From: Gloeophyllum trabeum ATCC 11539
Taxonomy: Eukaryota > Basidiomycota > Agaricomycetes > Gloeophyllales > Gloeophyllaceae
DNA: 64,000 bases
Assembly: GCF_000344685.1 (NCBI RefSeq)
Contig: NW_006920417.1
Location: forward strand, 1,600,836-1,664,835
Direction: 5' to 3'
Position 1 is the first letter of the stretch. Each line of letters begins with the position of its first letter. Under the pieces are notes generated by a model. That model worked only from the letters and a program-made list of their open reading frames with translations, was not told the origin of the DNA and did no database searches. The position numbers and the translations under genes are program-made. Positions 1 to 11,721 of the stretch are shown here, in pieces.

Positions 1-687
1 TGGCGCCTCATCAGGAAACACATCTCACCTATGACTCCCTATTCTGGTTTCCACCTATCTATGTTGACCTATACGACTTCTATAGACCTATGGAGAACTA
101 TGTATCCGGGGGAAACCACTATAGAATTTGGTGTTTCCTGATGCTGCAGCCCTGTTTCTCTCAACCATCCCCTCTCATCGACTCTCACCGCGCGCGGCTC
201 CGGGTTCCTCCTTCTTATTCTGCATCTTCCATCAAAGTCAGCATAATATCACGTTCCCCGCAGACACGGTTGGTCTTCCTGCGAAGCATCGCGGTCGGGA
301 CTTCTTTGCACGTCATGCATCGAGCGCACGGCCCGCGTGCCCATGGTTTCATATTCTCATGTTATGGATAATGGGTTGCGGTCCGAGTCTTAAAGCATAC
401 GTTGAAGCTGGAATCATGGCATGCTTCCAACAATGCTTCAATCGATCCAGGTCTAACCCTCAGCCTTGCTTGTCGTTCACTTAGATTGATACATAGCTCG
501 GGCCTTGGTAGGCGTGGGTCCCTGATGATTGTCAGTAATGCCGCTTCGAATGCCTCCCAGGACCCAGAATAAATATCTCCGGGCGGTCCGGCGAGGGAAG
601 TCCTGCCTTCGTATATGACAGTGCTCCCTTGTGCTCTCCGTCACATGAGTCGGGATGTTTACAGGGCACGGACTCAGGCAGTGACGA

Positions 688-693
688 TATAAA
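688..693 (+). promoter_or_regulatory. TATA-like box of the GH51 gene
   Basis: TATAAA lies 52 bases upstream of the ATG at 740. If used, transcription would start near 715-725, downstream of the alternative ATG at 704. That supports the 740 start. Confidence 0.4.
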
Positions 694-739
694 GGAACCC
701 CCAATGAGCTCAACGAAGGCTGCGCGAACTGTTGCAAAG

Positions 740-3700
740 ATGAGCTGGTTACTCGCGCTGTCTCTCGGGCTGCTTGCCCAACAATGTCTGGCGGCCACTA
801 CCGTTGCAATCAGTGCGACTGCCAGCCATCCGATCCCTACTACGTTATGTGGGTCTTGTACACCCTGTTGCTGCTGGCCTGCCCACTAACACTTTGAGAA
901 GATGGCCAGATGTTCGAGGTAAGACAGCGAATAATCTCTAGTCGGCGAGACCACTACTTAATATGGCGCCATGGTCCAGGACATCAATGTGAGTGATATT
1001 TACTCTGTTCGTTCTGTCTACCAGCGATTCACTAATCATAATGCCTCTCGGTTACAGCATGTGAGATTCACTAAGTTAATCCGAGGTTTATGCGCGTCTA
1101 ACCACGAATGATGGACTTGTAGAGTGGCGATGGGGGCTTGTACGCTGAACGTATGTAAATGTGCATTGCCTGTATACTGACGCTTAACGTGTCTCTATTC
1201 CCCTAGTCCTGCAAAATCGCGCCTTCCAACAAGTCGCGCCGAGTAAGGCTTCCAGCCGTCCTTTACGATAGGATGACTCATATCTCGCGCAAAGATACTA
1301 CAGCAGCTCTAAACGCTTGGCACGCAATTGGCTCAGCAACCATAAACGTCGTGGCCGACCCCACGCCTGTGTCATCCGCGCTCCCGAATGCTCTTCAGCT
1401 AAGAGTCCCATCCAGCGCGTCGGGCGCCGTCGGCTTCGGAAACGAGGGCTACTGGGGTACGACCGATCCGTATCCTCATTGATCCTTATTCACTGAAGTG
1501 CCTTCCTAAACCGCCAGGTATCAAAGTCGACTCAACATGGACGTATAACGCCTCCTTCTACTACCGTTTCCCGGCGGCCTCGGCACAGAAGCCCACGTCC
1601 ACCGTCTCGCTGGTATCCTCCAGCGGGGACACGTACGCCGCCGCCAGCGTAACTCTCGACGGCAGCCAGACGACCTGGAAGCAGGTGTTCGTCACCCTCA
1701 AACCCAATGCGAATGCACCGAACACGGCGAATAACTTCGCGGTAACCCTCGATGGCGCAAGCGCACGGGGCCTCACGGTCAATTTTGCAATGTTTTCCTT
1801 GTTCCCGCCCACGTACAAGGGGAGGGCAAATGGGATGCGGATCGATGTCGCCACGGCCTTAGCAGAGATGAACCCTTCGTTCTTCCGTCTGCCGGGAGGT
1901 AATAACCTTGTGCGTCTTTTCTATATTTCTTACAATAACAAAGGCTGATTTCCATCTGCAGGAGGTGTGTCCCCTCTGTATACTTCTGCTGGTGATGTCC
2001 CCTCAGCAGAATGATGTGATAGGGACAATCGACGGCTACGAGATGGCAATGGAACGCCACCGTTGGTCCGCTCGTCGACAGACCAGGGCGCATGGGAGAC
2101 TGGGGATATATTAACACCGAGTACTGTACGCATCCTTCCGCATAAATCAATACTGACTATATGTTCCTTCTCAAGCGGACTCGGCCTGATGGAGTACCTT
2201 TACTGGTGCGAGGATGTTGGTATGCAGCCGATCATGGCGGTCTGGGCAGGTAAGTGCGCTTCACGTTCACGGCTTGACTGGTGTCAATGAAACTGAGGTT
2301 TTTTCTGCTATTTACAGGCTATTCCTTGGACGGCGACAGCCTCCCCGAAAATGAGTTGGCGCCGTATATCCAGCAAGCGGCTGATCAGGTTCGCTCTCGT
2401 CATACCATGGATTCTCCCGGGGTATCAAAGGCTTGCATAGATTGAGTTCGTCATTGGAGACACATCCACTACCTACGGTACGGGATCTTCTTGTCTCGCG
2501 TTGTCGCTGAGCGCTTACTTATAATTTACGATAGGCGCCCTCAGAGCATCGTTAGGCCGCGCGGAACCGTTCAATCTGACTTACATCGAGGTCGGAAACG
2601 AGGTGTGTTGTAGTATCACCGCATTCGACCGCAATAATCCCCACATATCTTTCAGGACTTCTTCGCCTCGTCGTCGTGAGTACTCGTTTACAGTTGAAGG
2701 CACGACTTCGCCGACCTAGCGTTTCAGGTATATATACCGCTGGAGAGATTTCTACGGCAACCTCTCTGCGAGGTATCCTCAACTGCGTAAGTTACTCCTG
2801 TTTAGCTATTCTTCATGCCTGCGGGAGTGACTAATTACCTGCTAAAAGAGTTCATCGCCACGACTTACCCTTTCAACCCAATATTGACGCCAACGCCCAA
2901 GCATTACGATAACCACGTGTACCAGACTCCTCGTAAGAATTCAGGAGTGTTTCGGCGATCGCAACTGATCTCCCTCATAGACTGGTTCGCCTCGAATTCG
3001 TTTTTCTATGACGACTACGAGGTACGTGTTGAACCTACCAGGCTTGAGTATGACATTGATGGGCGACTGAATTAGAGGAACGGCACCACTTACTTTGAGG
3101 TAAGTATGCCATTGCGATTGTCGATTAGCAGGAGCTTACCTCGTCTGTCCAGGGCGAATATGCCAGCATCTCGTCCAATGCGAGCGATTTGTACGGTAGC
3201 GCCGCAACGGGCAGGTTCTTGTACCCAACTATGGCAGGTATGTTTCATCCGCTATCGTGAGGTTAAGCTGGTTCGCTGACACAGCTCCGCTTAGCTTCTA
3301 CCGGCGAGGCCGCGTTTATGACTGGGCTGGAACGCAACGCTGACATAGTGTTCGCTGCATCTTATGCTCCTCTCCTCCAGGTATGAATGTAAGTCTTGAT
3401 CGATGACGGTTACTGACCTGTCTTCCTGCAGAATATCGCTAGTACTCAATGGGTAAACAATGCCTTGTTTATACTTCTGCCTCCCTGACTAACTCCATGG
3501 TACATCCACTAGACTCCTGACTTGGTCAGCTACGAGTGAGTCTCGGGGTCATAGGCTGCAAATGGCCGTCGTACTGACGCAACGCCTTGCAGCGCAGCAA
3601 CTGTGTACCGATCCACGAGTTACTACACACAGCAGGTATGAATTGATGAAGGATCTCCCTGCTCCCTGCATTTGTACTGTAATGATTATTGACGCGCCGC

Positions 3701-4100
3701 CAGCTTTTCAGCGTTAATCGCGGCGACGAGTATCTGCCAAGCACGCTCCCTGCTCGGAACGGTACCGTCTTCTGGAGCGTGACCCGCAGGAATTCGCCCT
3801 CTGCCATACTCATCAAGGTAACTGGAACTGCACCTATGTCTGCAAGAGGTCACTAACAGCCACGCTCAGGTGTCGAATACCGTGTCTACCCCGGCGGATC
3901 TTGTGTTCCAGCTGCCGTTAGGAATCAACGCTGGGAGCAGCGGCACGGCGCAGGTCCTGCAGGGCTCCCAGAACGCATCGAACACACCCAGCACGCCGAA
4001 CGCGGTGACGCCTGTCACCTTCACCATTTCGGTCGGCAGGACGGTTAACTACTCTGCCCCTGGTTTCAGCGTTAGCGTGTTGACTGTTCCAATTGCGTGA
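740..4100 (+). CDS. GH51 alpha-L-arabinofuranosidase, secreted
   Basis: Predicted exo-acting glycoside hydrolase removing terminal alpha-L-arabinofuranose from arabinoxylan or arabinan outside the cell. Splicing by eye gives the GH51 start YGQMFEDINHSGDGGLYAE, then QNRAF, FRLPGG, YIEVGNE (the GNE glutamate is the family acid/base), FEGEYAS (probable nucleophile) and a beta-sandwich end finishing in VLTVPIA. The model has many exons. The first are 740-848, 902-918, 980-988, 1058-1060, 1123-1150 and 1207-1242; later exons are longer. I chose the ATG at 740: it has A at -3, is followed by a clean signal peptide (SWLLALSLGLLAQQCLA), and lies about 50 bases after a TATAAA at 688. An in-frame ATG at 704 lies only 11 bases from that TATA box and is less likely. 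Family call is firm; exact exon edges are by eye. Confidence 0.9.
1058..1060 (+). other. 3-nt microexon (CAT, one histidine)
   Basis: The exon GACATCAAT (980-988) is followed by gtgag. An acceptor ttacag then precedes CAT, which is followed by gtgaga, and the next acceptor cttgtag precedes AGTGGC at 1123. Only inclusion of CAT restores the GH51 string DINHSGDGG; skipping it gives DINSGDGG. The 17-nt exon at 902-918 and the 9-nt exon at 980-988 lie just upstream. Confidence 0.65.
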
Positions 4101-4371
4101 TGGGAAGGGTCCCAGACGTTTCGAACTAGACACGTTTCTGACTGTGTTTGCCGCGGTGGGATTGATGTTGAACGTGTTTCTTGTTTATTTCCTGCAGAAA
4201 ATGTGATAGTTTGTTTGTGGAGGGGTCAGATGCACGAATATATACAGCACCACCTCCATATACGCTAAGAGATCTGTCTAGTCCTTCCATGGGATGTCGC
4301 ATATCGCTCGCCCCCTCGAATATCAGCGTAAGCCTCCATACATACCCGCGGTCTAAATTCGACGGCACCCC

Positions 4372-5087
4372 CTACCCAGATACGGAACCGCCGTCGCGCG
4401 GTTCTCCACTCTGCACGCGTAACATGAGCATATTTAAGCACACATTACACTTGGCGGTAATCCAGGTGCATGCGCCTGGGGCGAATAGCAGGACGTTTGG
4501 CATCCGGCCCACTGCTACGATGGCCAATGCCACTCGCGGGGAGTGAACGAAATAAAATACTTGCAGTACGCAAACGACAGAGATACCGAGGCCGGGTACA
4601 GCATTGATGAGCGCGAAGGTACGCTTGCCAAGAGCGTTGATGTATTCCTACGCCCGCGACGGGATCAGACGACTCTCCGAGTCCGTAGGTAGTTCGGGCT
4701 GAAAAGACTCACCTCTAACCTTGCCGGAGGCAAGTGGTCGAGCTGACCCCGCAAGCTCAAGGTGTACAATATTAGGGCGCAGGTAAGGATGCTGGCGACA
4801 TCGGAGAACCTTGATTTCCCCAGAACGACGTCGATGCTAAGATCAGATAGATATTAGAATAAAAAAACATGCCGAGTACGATACGGGCCAAGTGGGCTCA
4901 CCCTAACAGTGCTGCAAGCTGCGCGTGACGTACTATCGTAAGAGATGGTTTGTGGGTGGTGATAACATAGGCACGTACTGTGGTCAGATGAGTCTTCTTC
5001 TGCTCGATCAAGCCTTTTCGGACCGTCTCCAGATCGACCTCGTTCTCCAGGAAGTGGTACACAGTTCCACGAAGAGTAAGTCGAATA
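4372..5087 (-). pseudogene. Remnant of a multi-span membrane protein gene
   Basis: Three spliced exons (about 4902-5087, 4713-4836, 4372-4647) read in one frame on the minus strand. They include VYHFLENEVDLETVRKG, then SDVASILTCALILYTLSLRG, then INALGKRTFALINAVPGLG and two further hydrophobic stretches, ending at a TAG at 4372-4374. Introns 4837-4901 and 4648-4712 have GT-AG ends. I do not recognise the family. The hydrophobic segments suggest an integral membrane protein. No start codon is visible: the open frame runs directly into the inverted-repeat element at 5088, so the 5' end appears cut off or moved by that insertion. Beyond the element the same frame soon meets a stop. An unseen upstream exon would keep the gene alive. 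Confidence 0.4.
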
Positions 5088-5534
5088 CAGTCGACTCTCC
5101 CTTAACCCATACCTCCAATAACCCATAACCTCTAATAACCCATACATCTTTGCATCCACCGATTTGGTTCCTAATTAATCGTCACGACAACCCATAACTC
5201 CCCATAACCCATACCTTTCTGAAGGGTCCATAACCCATAAATCATCCTATTTTTTAGCCTAATCAGAGCCATATGGACCACCATTTATTACTTTTATACT
5301 AATCACTCTTATATTCCAACCCAAAGCCCGCACCAATATGGCGTTGCACACCCATACCGGGCCACACGTAGCATAATGTGGCATCACGGACCGTCCGGCG
5401 TATGCCGGGTTCCCAGCCACATGTCACGCTGCCCGCCACTGTCACAGTCTGTCACACTCTGGTAACCCATAGTCTCCGAAAACCCATACCTTTCTGGGTC
5501 CACGGACCGCTATGGGTTATGGGAGAGTCGACTG
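5088..5534. mobile_element. TA-flanked MITE with CAGTCGACTC inverted ends (copy 1)
   Basis: The 447-bp element starts CAGTCGACTCTCCC and ends with its complement GGGAGAGTCGACTG, flanked on both sides by TA. Many AACCCATA motifs lie just inside each end, in opposite orientations. No ORF of note. TA duplication and CAG ends fit a non-autonomous Tc1/mariner or pogo-type element. A second copy is at 28623-29056. Confidence 0.8.
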
Positions 5535-5539
5535 TATCG

Positions 5540-6152
5540 TGCAGTTTCCTGTGATCCCACTCGTGTGATCGCAATCTTTGGGGCTCCTATTCAACACTTG
5601 GGTCTCATAGACCAGTTCTGATCGCCCCCATGGGCTCCGGGTCTCCACTGCACCTCCACTGCTGCTGGCCTCCACTGCCTGCCGCATTCAACTCCCACAC
5701 TTGCCCCTTCCTTCACCATACTACTATATGTCCCCCCTTCTCCCCGCAAGGATCTACGCTAACCCCATCTCCTTACCATTACTTAATTCCTTCTCTATAA
5801 CCTCTAATATAGTGCAAAACCAATTTCCTGTTGAAATACAGCCACTTGCAGATCCATACAAAAGTAGTATTATTCTAATTCGTTTCACTAGAATGTGCAA
5901 TGGACAATCATGAAAAAAGTTTGACCTTTGACTGGTTATTTTCAAAGTTTTGTGCATGCTCAATATGGGTGATGTACCCAGTGGTGTATATAACACTGTG
6001 AGTCCTCATATATGTGGCTAATGACTATTACATGTACCATCAAATAGCTCAGGGGCCCTCGAAGTCTTTGCTTCCGTGACCTCAAATTTGAAAAATTCCT
6101 CCAGCACCGATTTTGCCGCTGTCCCAAAGTAGCGGTGACTAGGTGTGAGGGG
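5540..6152. other. Intergenic, no gene recognised
   Basis: Low-complexity CTCCACTG repeats at about 5640-5690, then AT-rich DNA. No open frame resembling a known family on either strand. Confidence 0.5.
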
Positions 6153-6695
6153 GGAGCATTAGGACCCCTGATAATAGGTATCAAGGCTTTATTTTAAATC
6201 CTGAGAATCCGACCTTTTTGTCCGCGCCAAATTTCCGGATTTGGTGCCGTTTTGTCCGCGAAAAATGTGGCCTGAGCAGATTTTGGCCGAAAATGTCCGC
6301 GATTCTGATCAGGGCTCTGCTTACAAGACCTTTGTCCGCGCTGTAGGATAAGGCATTAAAATGTATCAATTTTGCTCTTCTAGTAATGTATATCTATAGC
6401 ACCACTCTATTCACCGTCAGAAATCATGTCCACACCGCTCGCCGCCTTGCGTTTGCGGCGGAATTTTGCCAGTTCTTCCACTGCGGGAGCCAACTCCGCC
6501 ATCTCCGATTCGAGATGGAACTCGTTAAATAGAAACAGTCATGTTTCTAGTATGTGAACTACAATAACTTAATAAATGCTGGATAGACATAGTCTACTAT
6601 GAGATGGGATAGGGACCCACAATGGCCACATCCATCGTATAGAGAAAAAGTTGAAAACTCATGCCTACATGGAGAATCGAACCTAGTATCCAGGA

Positions 6696-7154
6696 NNNNN
6701 NNNNNNNNNNNNNNNNNNNNNNNNNNNNNNNNNNNNNNNNNNNNNNNNNNNNNNNNNNNNNNNNNNNNNNNNNNNNNNNNNNNNNNNNNNNNNNNNNNNN
6801 NNNNNNNNNNNNNNNNNNNNNNNNNNNNNNNNNNNNNNNNNNNNNNNNNNNNNNNNNNNNNNNNNNNNNNNNNNNNNNNNNNNNNNNNNNNNNNNNNNNN
6901 NNNNNNNNNNNNNNNNNNNNNNNNNNNNNNNNNNNNNNNNNNNNNNNNNNNNNNNNNNNNNNNNNNNNNNNNNNNNNNNNNNNNNNNNNNNNNNNNNNNN
7001 NNNNNNNNNNNNNNNNNNNNNNNNNNNNNNNNNNNNNNNNNNNNNNNNNNNNNNNNNNNNNNNNNNNNNNNNNNNNNNNNNNNNNNNNNNNNNNNNNNNN
7101 NNNNNNNNNNNNNNNNNNNNNNNNNNNNNNNNNNNNNNNNNNNNNNNNNNNNNN
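6696..7154. other. Assembly gap (N) with duplicated flanks
   Basis: 459 Ns. The 527 bases before the gap (6169-6695) recur exactly after it (7155-7681), which suggests an unmerged contig overlap. Confidence 0.95.
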
Positions 7155-7639
7155 TGATAATAGGTATCAAGGCTTTATTTTAAATCCTGAGAATCCGACC
7201 TTTTTGTCCGCGCCAAATTTCCGGATTTGGTGCCGTTTTGTCCGCGAAAAATGTGGCCTGAGCAGATTTTGGCCGAAAATGTCCGCGATTCTGATCAGGG
7301 CTCTGCTTACAAGACCTTTGTCCGCGCTGTAGGATAAGGCATTAAAATGTATCAATTTTGCTCTTCTAGTAATGTATATCTATAGCACCACTCTATTCAC
7401 CGTCAGAAATCATGTCCACACCGCTCGCCGCCTTGCGTTTGCGGCGGAATTTTGCCAGTTCTTCCACTGCGGGAGCCAACTCCGCCATCTCCGATTCGAG
7501 ATGGAACTCGTTAAATAGAAACAGTCATGTTTCTAGTATGTGAACTACAATAACTTAATAAATGCTGGATAGACATAGTCTACTATGAGATGGGATAGGG
7601 ACCCACAATGGCCACATCCATCGTATAGAGAAAAAGTTG

Positions 7640-7735
7640 AAAACTCATGCCTACATGGAGAATCGAACCTAGTATCCAGGAATCAACCAATCGTACATGG
7701 GTCAAGCGGTAACCCCTGAACCACGAGACTATAAA
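7640..7735 (-). repeat. tRNA-like sequence with Pol III A and B boxes inside element A
   Basis: On the minus strand TGGTTCAGGGG matches the tRNA A-box pattern. About 54 bases further, GGTTCGATTCT matches the B box. The stems do not pair well enough for a functional tRNA, so this looks like a decayed tRNA or SINE-derived head captured in the element. Confidence 0.3.
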
Positions 7736-8233
7736 TGTCCGCACAAGCATATGGCATCGATAGCGCATGGTATATATGTCCGCAAAGAAAATCAGACGTG
7801 CACCCGTTTTTGGGCCTTTCTGTCCGCGAAAAATAAGGCCTGGTGAGGTCTAACTTGGCTTGATTTGTCCGCGTTTCCACAAAGCCTTGATACCTATTAT
7901 CAGGGGTCCTGGAGCATTCAGTTCGAATGAAAAGATATCATGGAGGAAGACGAGAGCTCAAGATGCTTCCGAGATGCGACAGCCTGAAGAGATCGTCCTC
8001 GAACCGGCCCGGGAACCGCCCTCGCCCAAAGCAGGATATGTTGTTCCAAGTTCGGCGATTGTCAAAGAGTCCTTCCACCATGATGATATATCTTTCAAGT
8101 CGGCCATATATATGACTACTCAACCACTTCTCAAGAGATAGATATACATGATTGATAACTTCCATCCAATTCCACAATGCGACCAGGGTTTGCCAGCTTA
8201 TTCCGCGACTCCGCATAGGGAATCTGATCATGA

Positions 8234-9345
8234 TCACTCGTAGTGAATCCCGTGCCTCAGAATCCCGAGGCCCTCAATCTCGATCTCGACCTTGTCTCCA
8301 TGGTCGAGGTACACCGGTGGGTTGCGCAGGCAGCCCACACCTTTATACAATAATCAGTCATCGTTCTACATGGGGATAGATAGCAGCTAACCTTCGGGAG
8401 TACCAGTCATGATGACCGTCCCCCTCTCGAGCGTCGTGCCCTGGCTGAAACGCGAGATAATATCCGGGATCTTGTGGATCAAATCCGACGTCCGCGAGTC
8501 CTGCATCGTCTTCCCGTTCACGCGGAGCGAGATCGCGAGGTCCGACGCGTCGATCGCCTATACCACACATCAGCCCACCACCAGTCCCACCGACAGCGCG
8601 CCTACCTTTGCAGAAACGAGCACAGGCCCGATGGGCGCGAAGTTGTCCGGGCCCTTGCCCATGCATATCTGCGAGCCGCTGAGCTTCGGGTCGAGCTGCG
8701 CGCGGCGCCAGCTGAGGTCGTTCCCGATCGTGTACCCCGCGACGTACTGCTCCCAGTCCGGCGCGCCCAGCGGGACGTCGCGGCAGTCCTTCGCGATTAC
8801 GAAGCATAATTCCGCCTCACTATGATATGTATGGTAAGAAAGGGTTCGAGGGGAGGGGGGCGGGGGCCACTTACAAGTCGAGCGTCTTGTCCTGCACGCA
8901 TTTCGGGATGGGGATGTCCGCGGGCCCCGCGAGCGACGTGCGCGGCTTGATGAACATCGTCGGCCAGTCCGAGACCGCGAACTTGCCCTCCGCCGCTGCG
9001 CGCCCGCCCACCGGCATCAGCAGCCCGCTCGCCTCCCGCCCGGCCAACATTCCACGCACCGTGTTTCGCGTAGTTCAGCCCGACGCACTTGATGAGCGGC
9101 ACCTGCGCGCGGGCGAGCGGCGCCAGGATCGCCCCGACCGTCTTCGTGTCGCGCGTGAGCGTGTGCGCGCCGAGCGGGTCGCCCGTCACCACGTACGCCT
9201 GCGCGCCGGGCCCGAGGCGCCGCAGCGCGTCCGGCGCCGTGTCGACCAGCTGGCCGACGAAGATCCTGTCCTCCGCCAGCGGGCCAAAGTACGTCTTGCC
9301 GTCGTCCGCGGCGACGAAGCGGATGAGGTGCGTCCACTCTGGCAT
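8234..9345 (-). CDS. Fumarylacetoacetate hydrolase (FAH)-family protein
   Basis: Likely metal-dependent hydrolase or decarboxylase of small oxo-acids (acylpyruvase/oxaloacetate decarboxylase type). The N-terminal lid reads MPEWTHLIRFVAADDGKTYF. The core follows: CVGLNYAKH, FPTIF-like WPTMFIKP, AELCFVIAKDCRD, YTIGNDLSWR, GTVIMTGTPEG, ending GDKVEIEIEGLGILRHGIHYE. Introns with GT-AG ends lie near 8823-8872, 8558-8605 and 8335-8395. Oddity: between NYAKH and REASGLLMPVGG (about 9045-9075) the frame shifts by one base and no intron of normal length fits. So either there is a sequencing or assembly error, or the gene is broken. Start is the first ATG before the conserved N terminus. Substrate unknown. 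Confidence 0.85.
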
Positions 9346-9621
9346 GGTCGTGTGGTGGGAACGCGCTCCCCGCAAAGGCTGGAGGGGTACCGTTGTCTGC
9401 TACATTGGTTTATACGAGCGTGCTATAAGAAGAGCGGTGCTGGGTCAGCGCGGGGTCACCTGCGTGCGGTAGATAGTCTTCGGGAGGACGGGATTGGTGA
9501 TCGGGCCGGGATCAGGAAGCGGCCTGATTGGCTAGCCACTCGACTGGTGGACTTGCGTTATACTTGGACCCGGTCAGTACTCTCTCGGTTTGAATGCGAC
9601 GCTGAAACCCGTGGACAGTGA

Positions 9622-9767
9622 GAGTGTATCTGCTGGGGTATATACCACAGCTCGCTAATCCTGGATTAGCCGATCCTGATGCAAATTTGCATTGGGGCCT
9701 CCCGCTATGCAAAATTGCGTCAGCGACTAATCCACTGGTATATACTCCAGCACGGGCAGATACACTC
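9622..9767. mobile_element. Small foldback MITE, GAGTGTATC ends
   Basis: The 146-bp segment begins GAGTGTATCTGC and ends GCAGATACACTC. Inner arms TGGGGTATATACCA and TGGTATATACTCCA also pair. No clean target duplication. The ends resemble those of the hairpin at 36917-37046. Confidence 0.55.
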
Positions 9768-10591
9768 TATTGTGACCCTGGGCGCACAATTGCCAGCCGG
9801 GAGCACGCAAGGGCGGGGAGCCGAGCACTCCGTCAAAGCGATGGAATACTCACGCAGAGCTCTCCAACGAACGCAGCTCGAAAGGCTCGAATCGTTCAGA
9901 AGCTGGATCCACAGCCGGCAGAATGCACCTTTAGATAACCCGCTAATACGTATACATTGACAAATTCGGCTTGTACAAGTACTATACACATGCATGTCCG
10001 TCATAAACCCCGACATAATACCCTAGAGCTGTATGTATACCCAGACTATGCAGTACTCGACATATATCCCGATTCCTCTTTATCTTTGTCTCCGACGTAA
10101 CCAAGGTCCATTAGGCAGTGGAGTGTACATGTACGTGCACAGAAGCGAAGCAGGAGTGGTGCGGTGGTGTGAGGTGTGAGCGATGTGGAGCTGCGGGGGC
10201 GAGAAGCGCGGGGGCGGACGTGCCGGAGGTACGCGATCCGCCGGGGGGAGGGGGGACGTAAAATGACAGACACCGAAGCATGGAGGGTGCTTCGACGCGC
10301 CTGCATTTGTGATGGGCGGTGCGGCCAGGAGAGCGCGATGAGTCCGAGACCTGGACCGGGAGGGCGCCGAGAGACCTGAGCGTCAAGCAAGGAGAAGGAC
10401 GGTGCAAGGCGGGAGGGGAGGCAGGGAGGAGGTCTGGGACTAATACGATACCAAGAGGAACACACGACGCGACAAAGTCCCAGCAGAATAAGGAAAATCC
10501 AACGGGGGAACCGGAACCAAACCGATCTGTTTTTGTTTCAACGTGTATTGCACCTCGCCTCCTCCCCGGGTACATGGCGTCGCGGGCGCGG
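9768..10591. other. Intergenic, downstream of the phosphatase gene
   Basis: No coding family recognised. Part is likely the 3' untranslated region of the minus-strand phosphatase gene ending at 10592. Confidence 0.5.
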
Positions 10592-11721
10592 TCATCGCGA
10601 GCTCATCGTGCGGCGCATCGGCTGCCGCTGCGGCGCGTCGCCCGATCCGTAGCTACTCGGCTGCGCGTACCCCGACCCGTGCGCGCCGCTGCTCTGCACC
10701 GCCTGGGTGTTGACGGACGAGTTGTGCGGGACGCCCCGCCTGCGCCACATGCCCTCCCACTCGCGCAGGCAGCTCACGAAGCCCGCGTTGGGCTTGATGC
10801 AGGGCCGCTTTTTGCGCACGAGCTCGTGCGCGGCGTCGAAGGACATGTTGTGCCGGGAGATGAGGTAGGCGATGACTATCGCCGCGGAGCGTGATACGCC
10901 CTGGAGAGGAGTCAGTACGGTGGAGAATAGAGTGTGAACGCTGCGCCGGAATCCCGGGTCCCATCAGCACGCAGGCGGGAAAGGCACGAGATCGGATCTC
11001 GAGTAACGGCATCGCAGATCTTTGTCACACACGCGCGACGCGATAAGGGGCGCTTTCGCAGACGGGGATCCCGCGCAGAACGAGGCGGGGTGGGGAGGAA
11101 AGGGAAGAAAGAAAGAAAGAAAGAAAGCGAAACACCCACCTGCTGGCAATGCACGAGCACGTTCTCCCCGCGCGCGATCGCGCCGTCGATCACGTCGCAC
11201 GCCTCCGCGAGGTGGCTCTTGAGGTCCGCGCCGGGGAGGTCGAGGATGTCGATGCGGTGGCAGCGGATGCCGTCGAACGGGCTGGGCAGCCACGGCGCGT
11301 CGAGCACCTGCACGAGGTAGGAGATGCGGTGCGTGCGGAGCAGCTCCTTGTCGATCGACGCGGCGAGCGAGCCGAGGTACAGCGCGCCGGTGTGTCTGTG
11401 CTGATGTGTGGGATGGCTCGAGGGCGCGCGGTGGAGGGCGGCGGAGGAGTGAGTAGACTGGGTGCGCGAGAGGGAGGGCGGCGGCGAGGTGGGGGAGGCG
11501 GGGAGCGAGGCGGGCGGGAGGATGAGGTGCATGGGCGTGCACATCGCCTCCATGACCTCGGGCGAGAGCCCGTCGAAGTTGATCATCGACGGCGCGCGCG
11601 CGGGGGGCTGCGTCTCGGGCGCGAGCTTGAGATGCAGCGCCGCCTTGGGGCGGGCGGGGCGGGGCGAGGACGACGAGGAAGAGGACGCGGAGGACGATGG
11701 GTATTGCTTGACTGTCGACAT
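10592..11721 (-). CDS. Dual-specificity protein phosphatase
   Basis: Cysteine-based phosphatase expected to dephosphorylate Ser/Thr/Tyr, probably on MAP-kinase-like substrates (inferred from family only). Two exons, 10592-10900 and 11140-11721, with a 239-bp GT-AG intron carrying a GAAA microsatellite, give 296 residues. The N-terminal 110 residues are Ser/Pro/Ala-rich and probably disordered. The catalytic domain has TGALYLGSLAAS, then the active site HCQQGVSRSAA: Cys192 nucleophile and Arg198, split exactly by the intron after Gln194. AYLISRHNMSFDAAHELV and RPCIKPNAGF follow, as in typical DSPs. A short Gln/Ser-rich tail ends in MSSR. Confidence 0.92.

Larger units (their letters stand above)
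6161..7910. mobile_element. Inverted-repeat element A with 8-bp target duplication (gap inside)
   Basis: Left end AGGACCCCTGATAATAGGTA and right end its exact complement; the inverted repeat continues through TCAAGGCTTT (about 30 bp). Both ends are flanked by the 8-bp direct repeat GGAGCATT (6153-6160 and 7911-7918). Several direct copies of TGTCCGCG lie inside both ends. There is no transposase ORF. The N-gap 6696-7154 is flanked by an exact 527-bp repeat (6169-6695 equals 7155-7681), so the true element is probably only about 764 bp. An 8-bp duplication fits hAT or KDZ superfamilies; I cannot choose between them. Confidence 0.85.

Noticed and set aside
704..739. Upstream ATG at 704 as the GH51 start
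   Set aside because: Lies 11 bases from a TATAAA and has a poor context; the ATG at 740 directly precedes the signal peptide.
6559..7332. Open frames running through the first N-gap
   Set aside because: They are open only because Ns translate as X; same for frames across 27387-27813 and 55324-56071.
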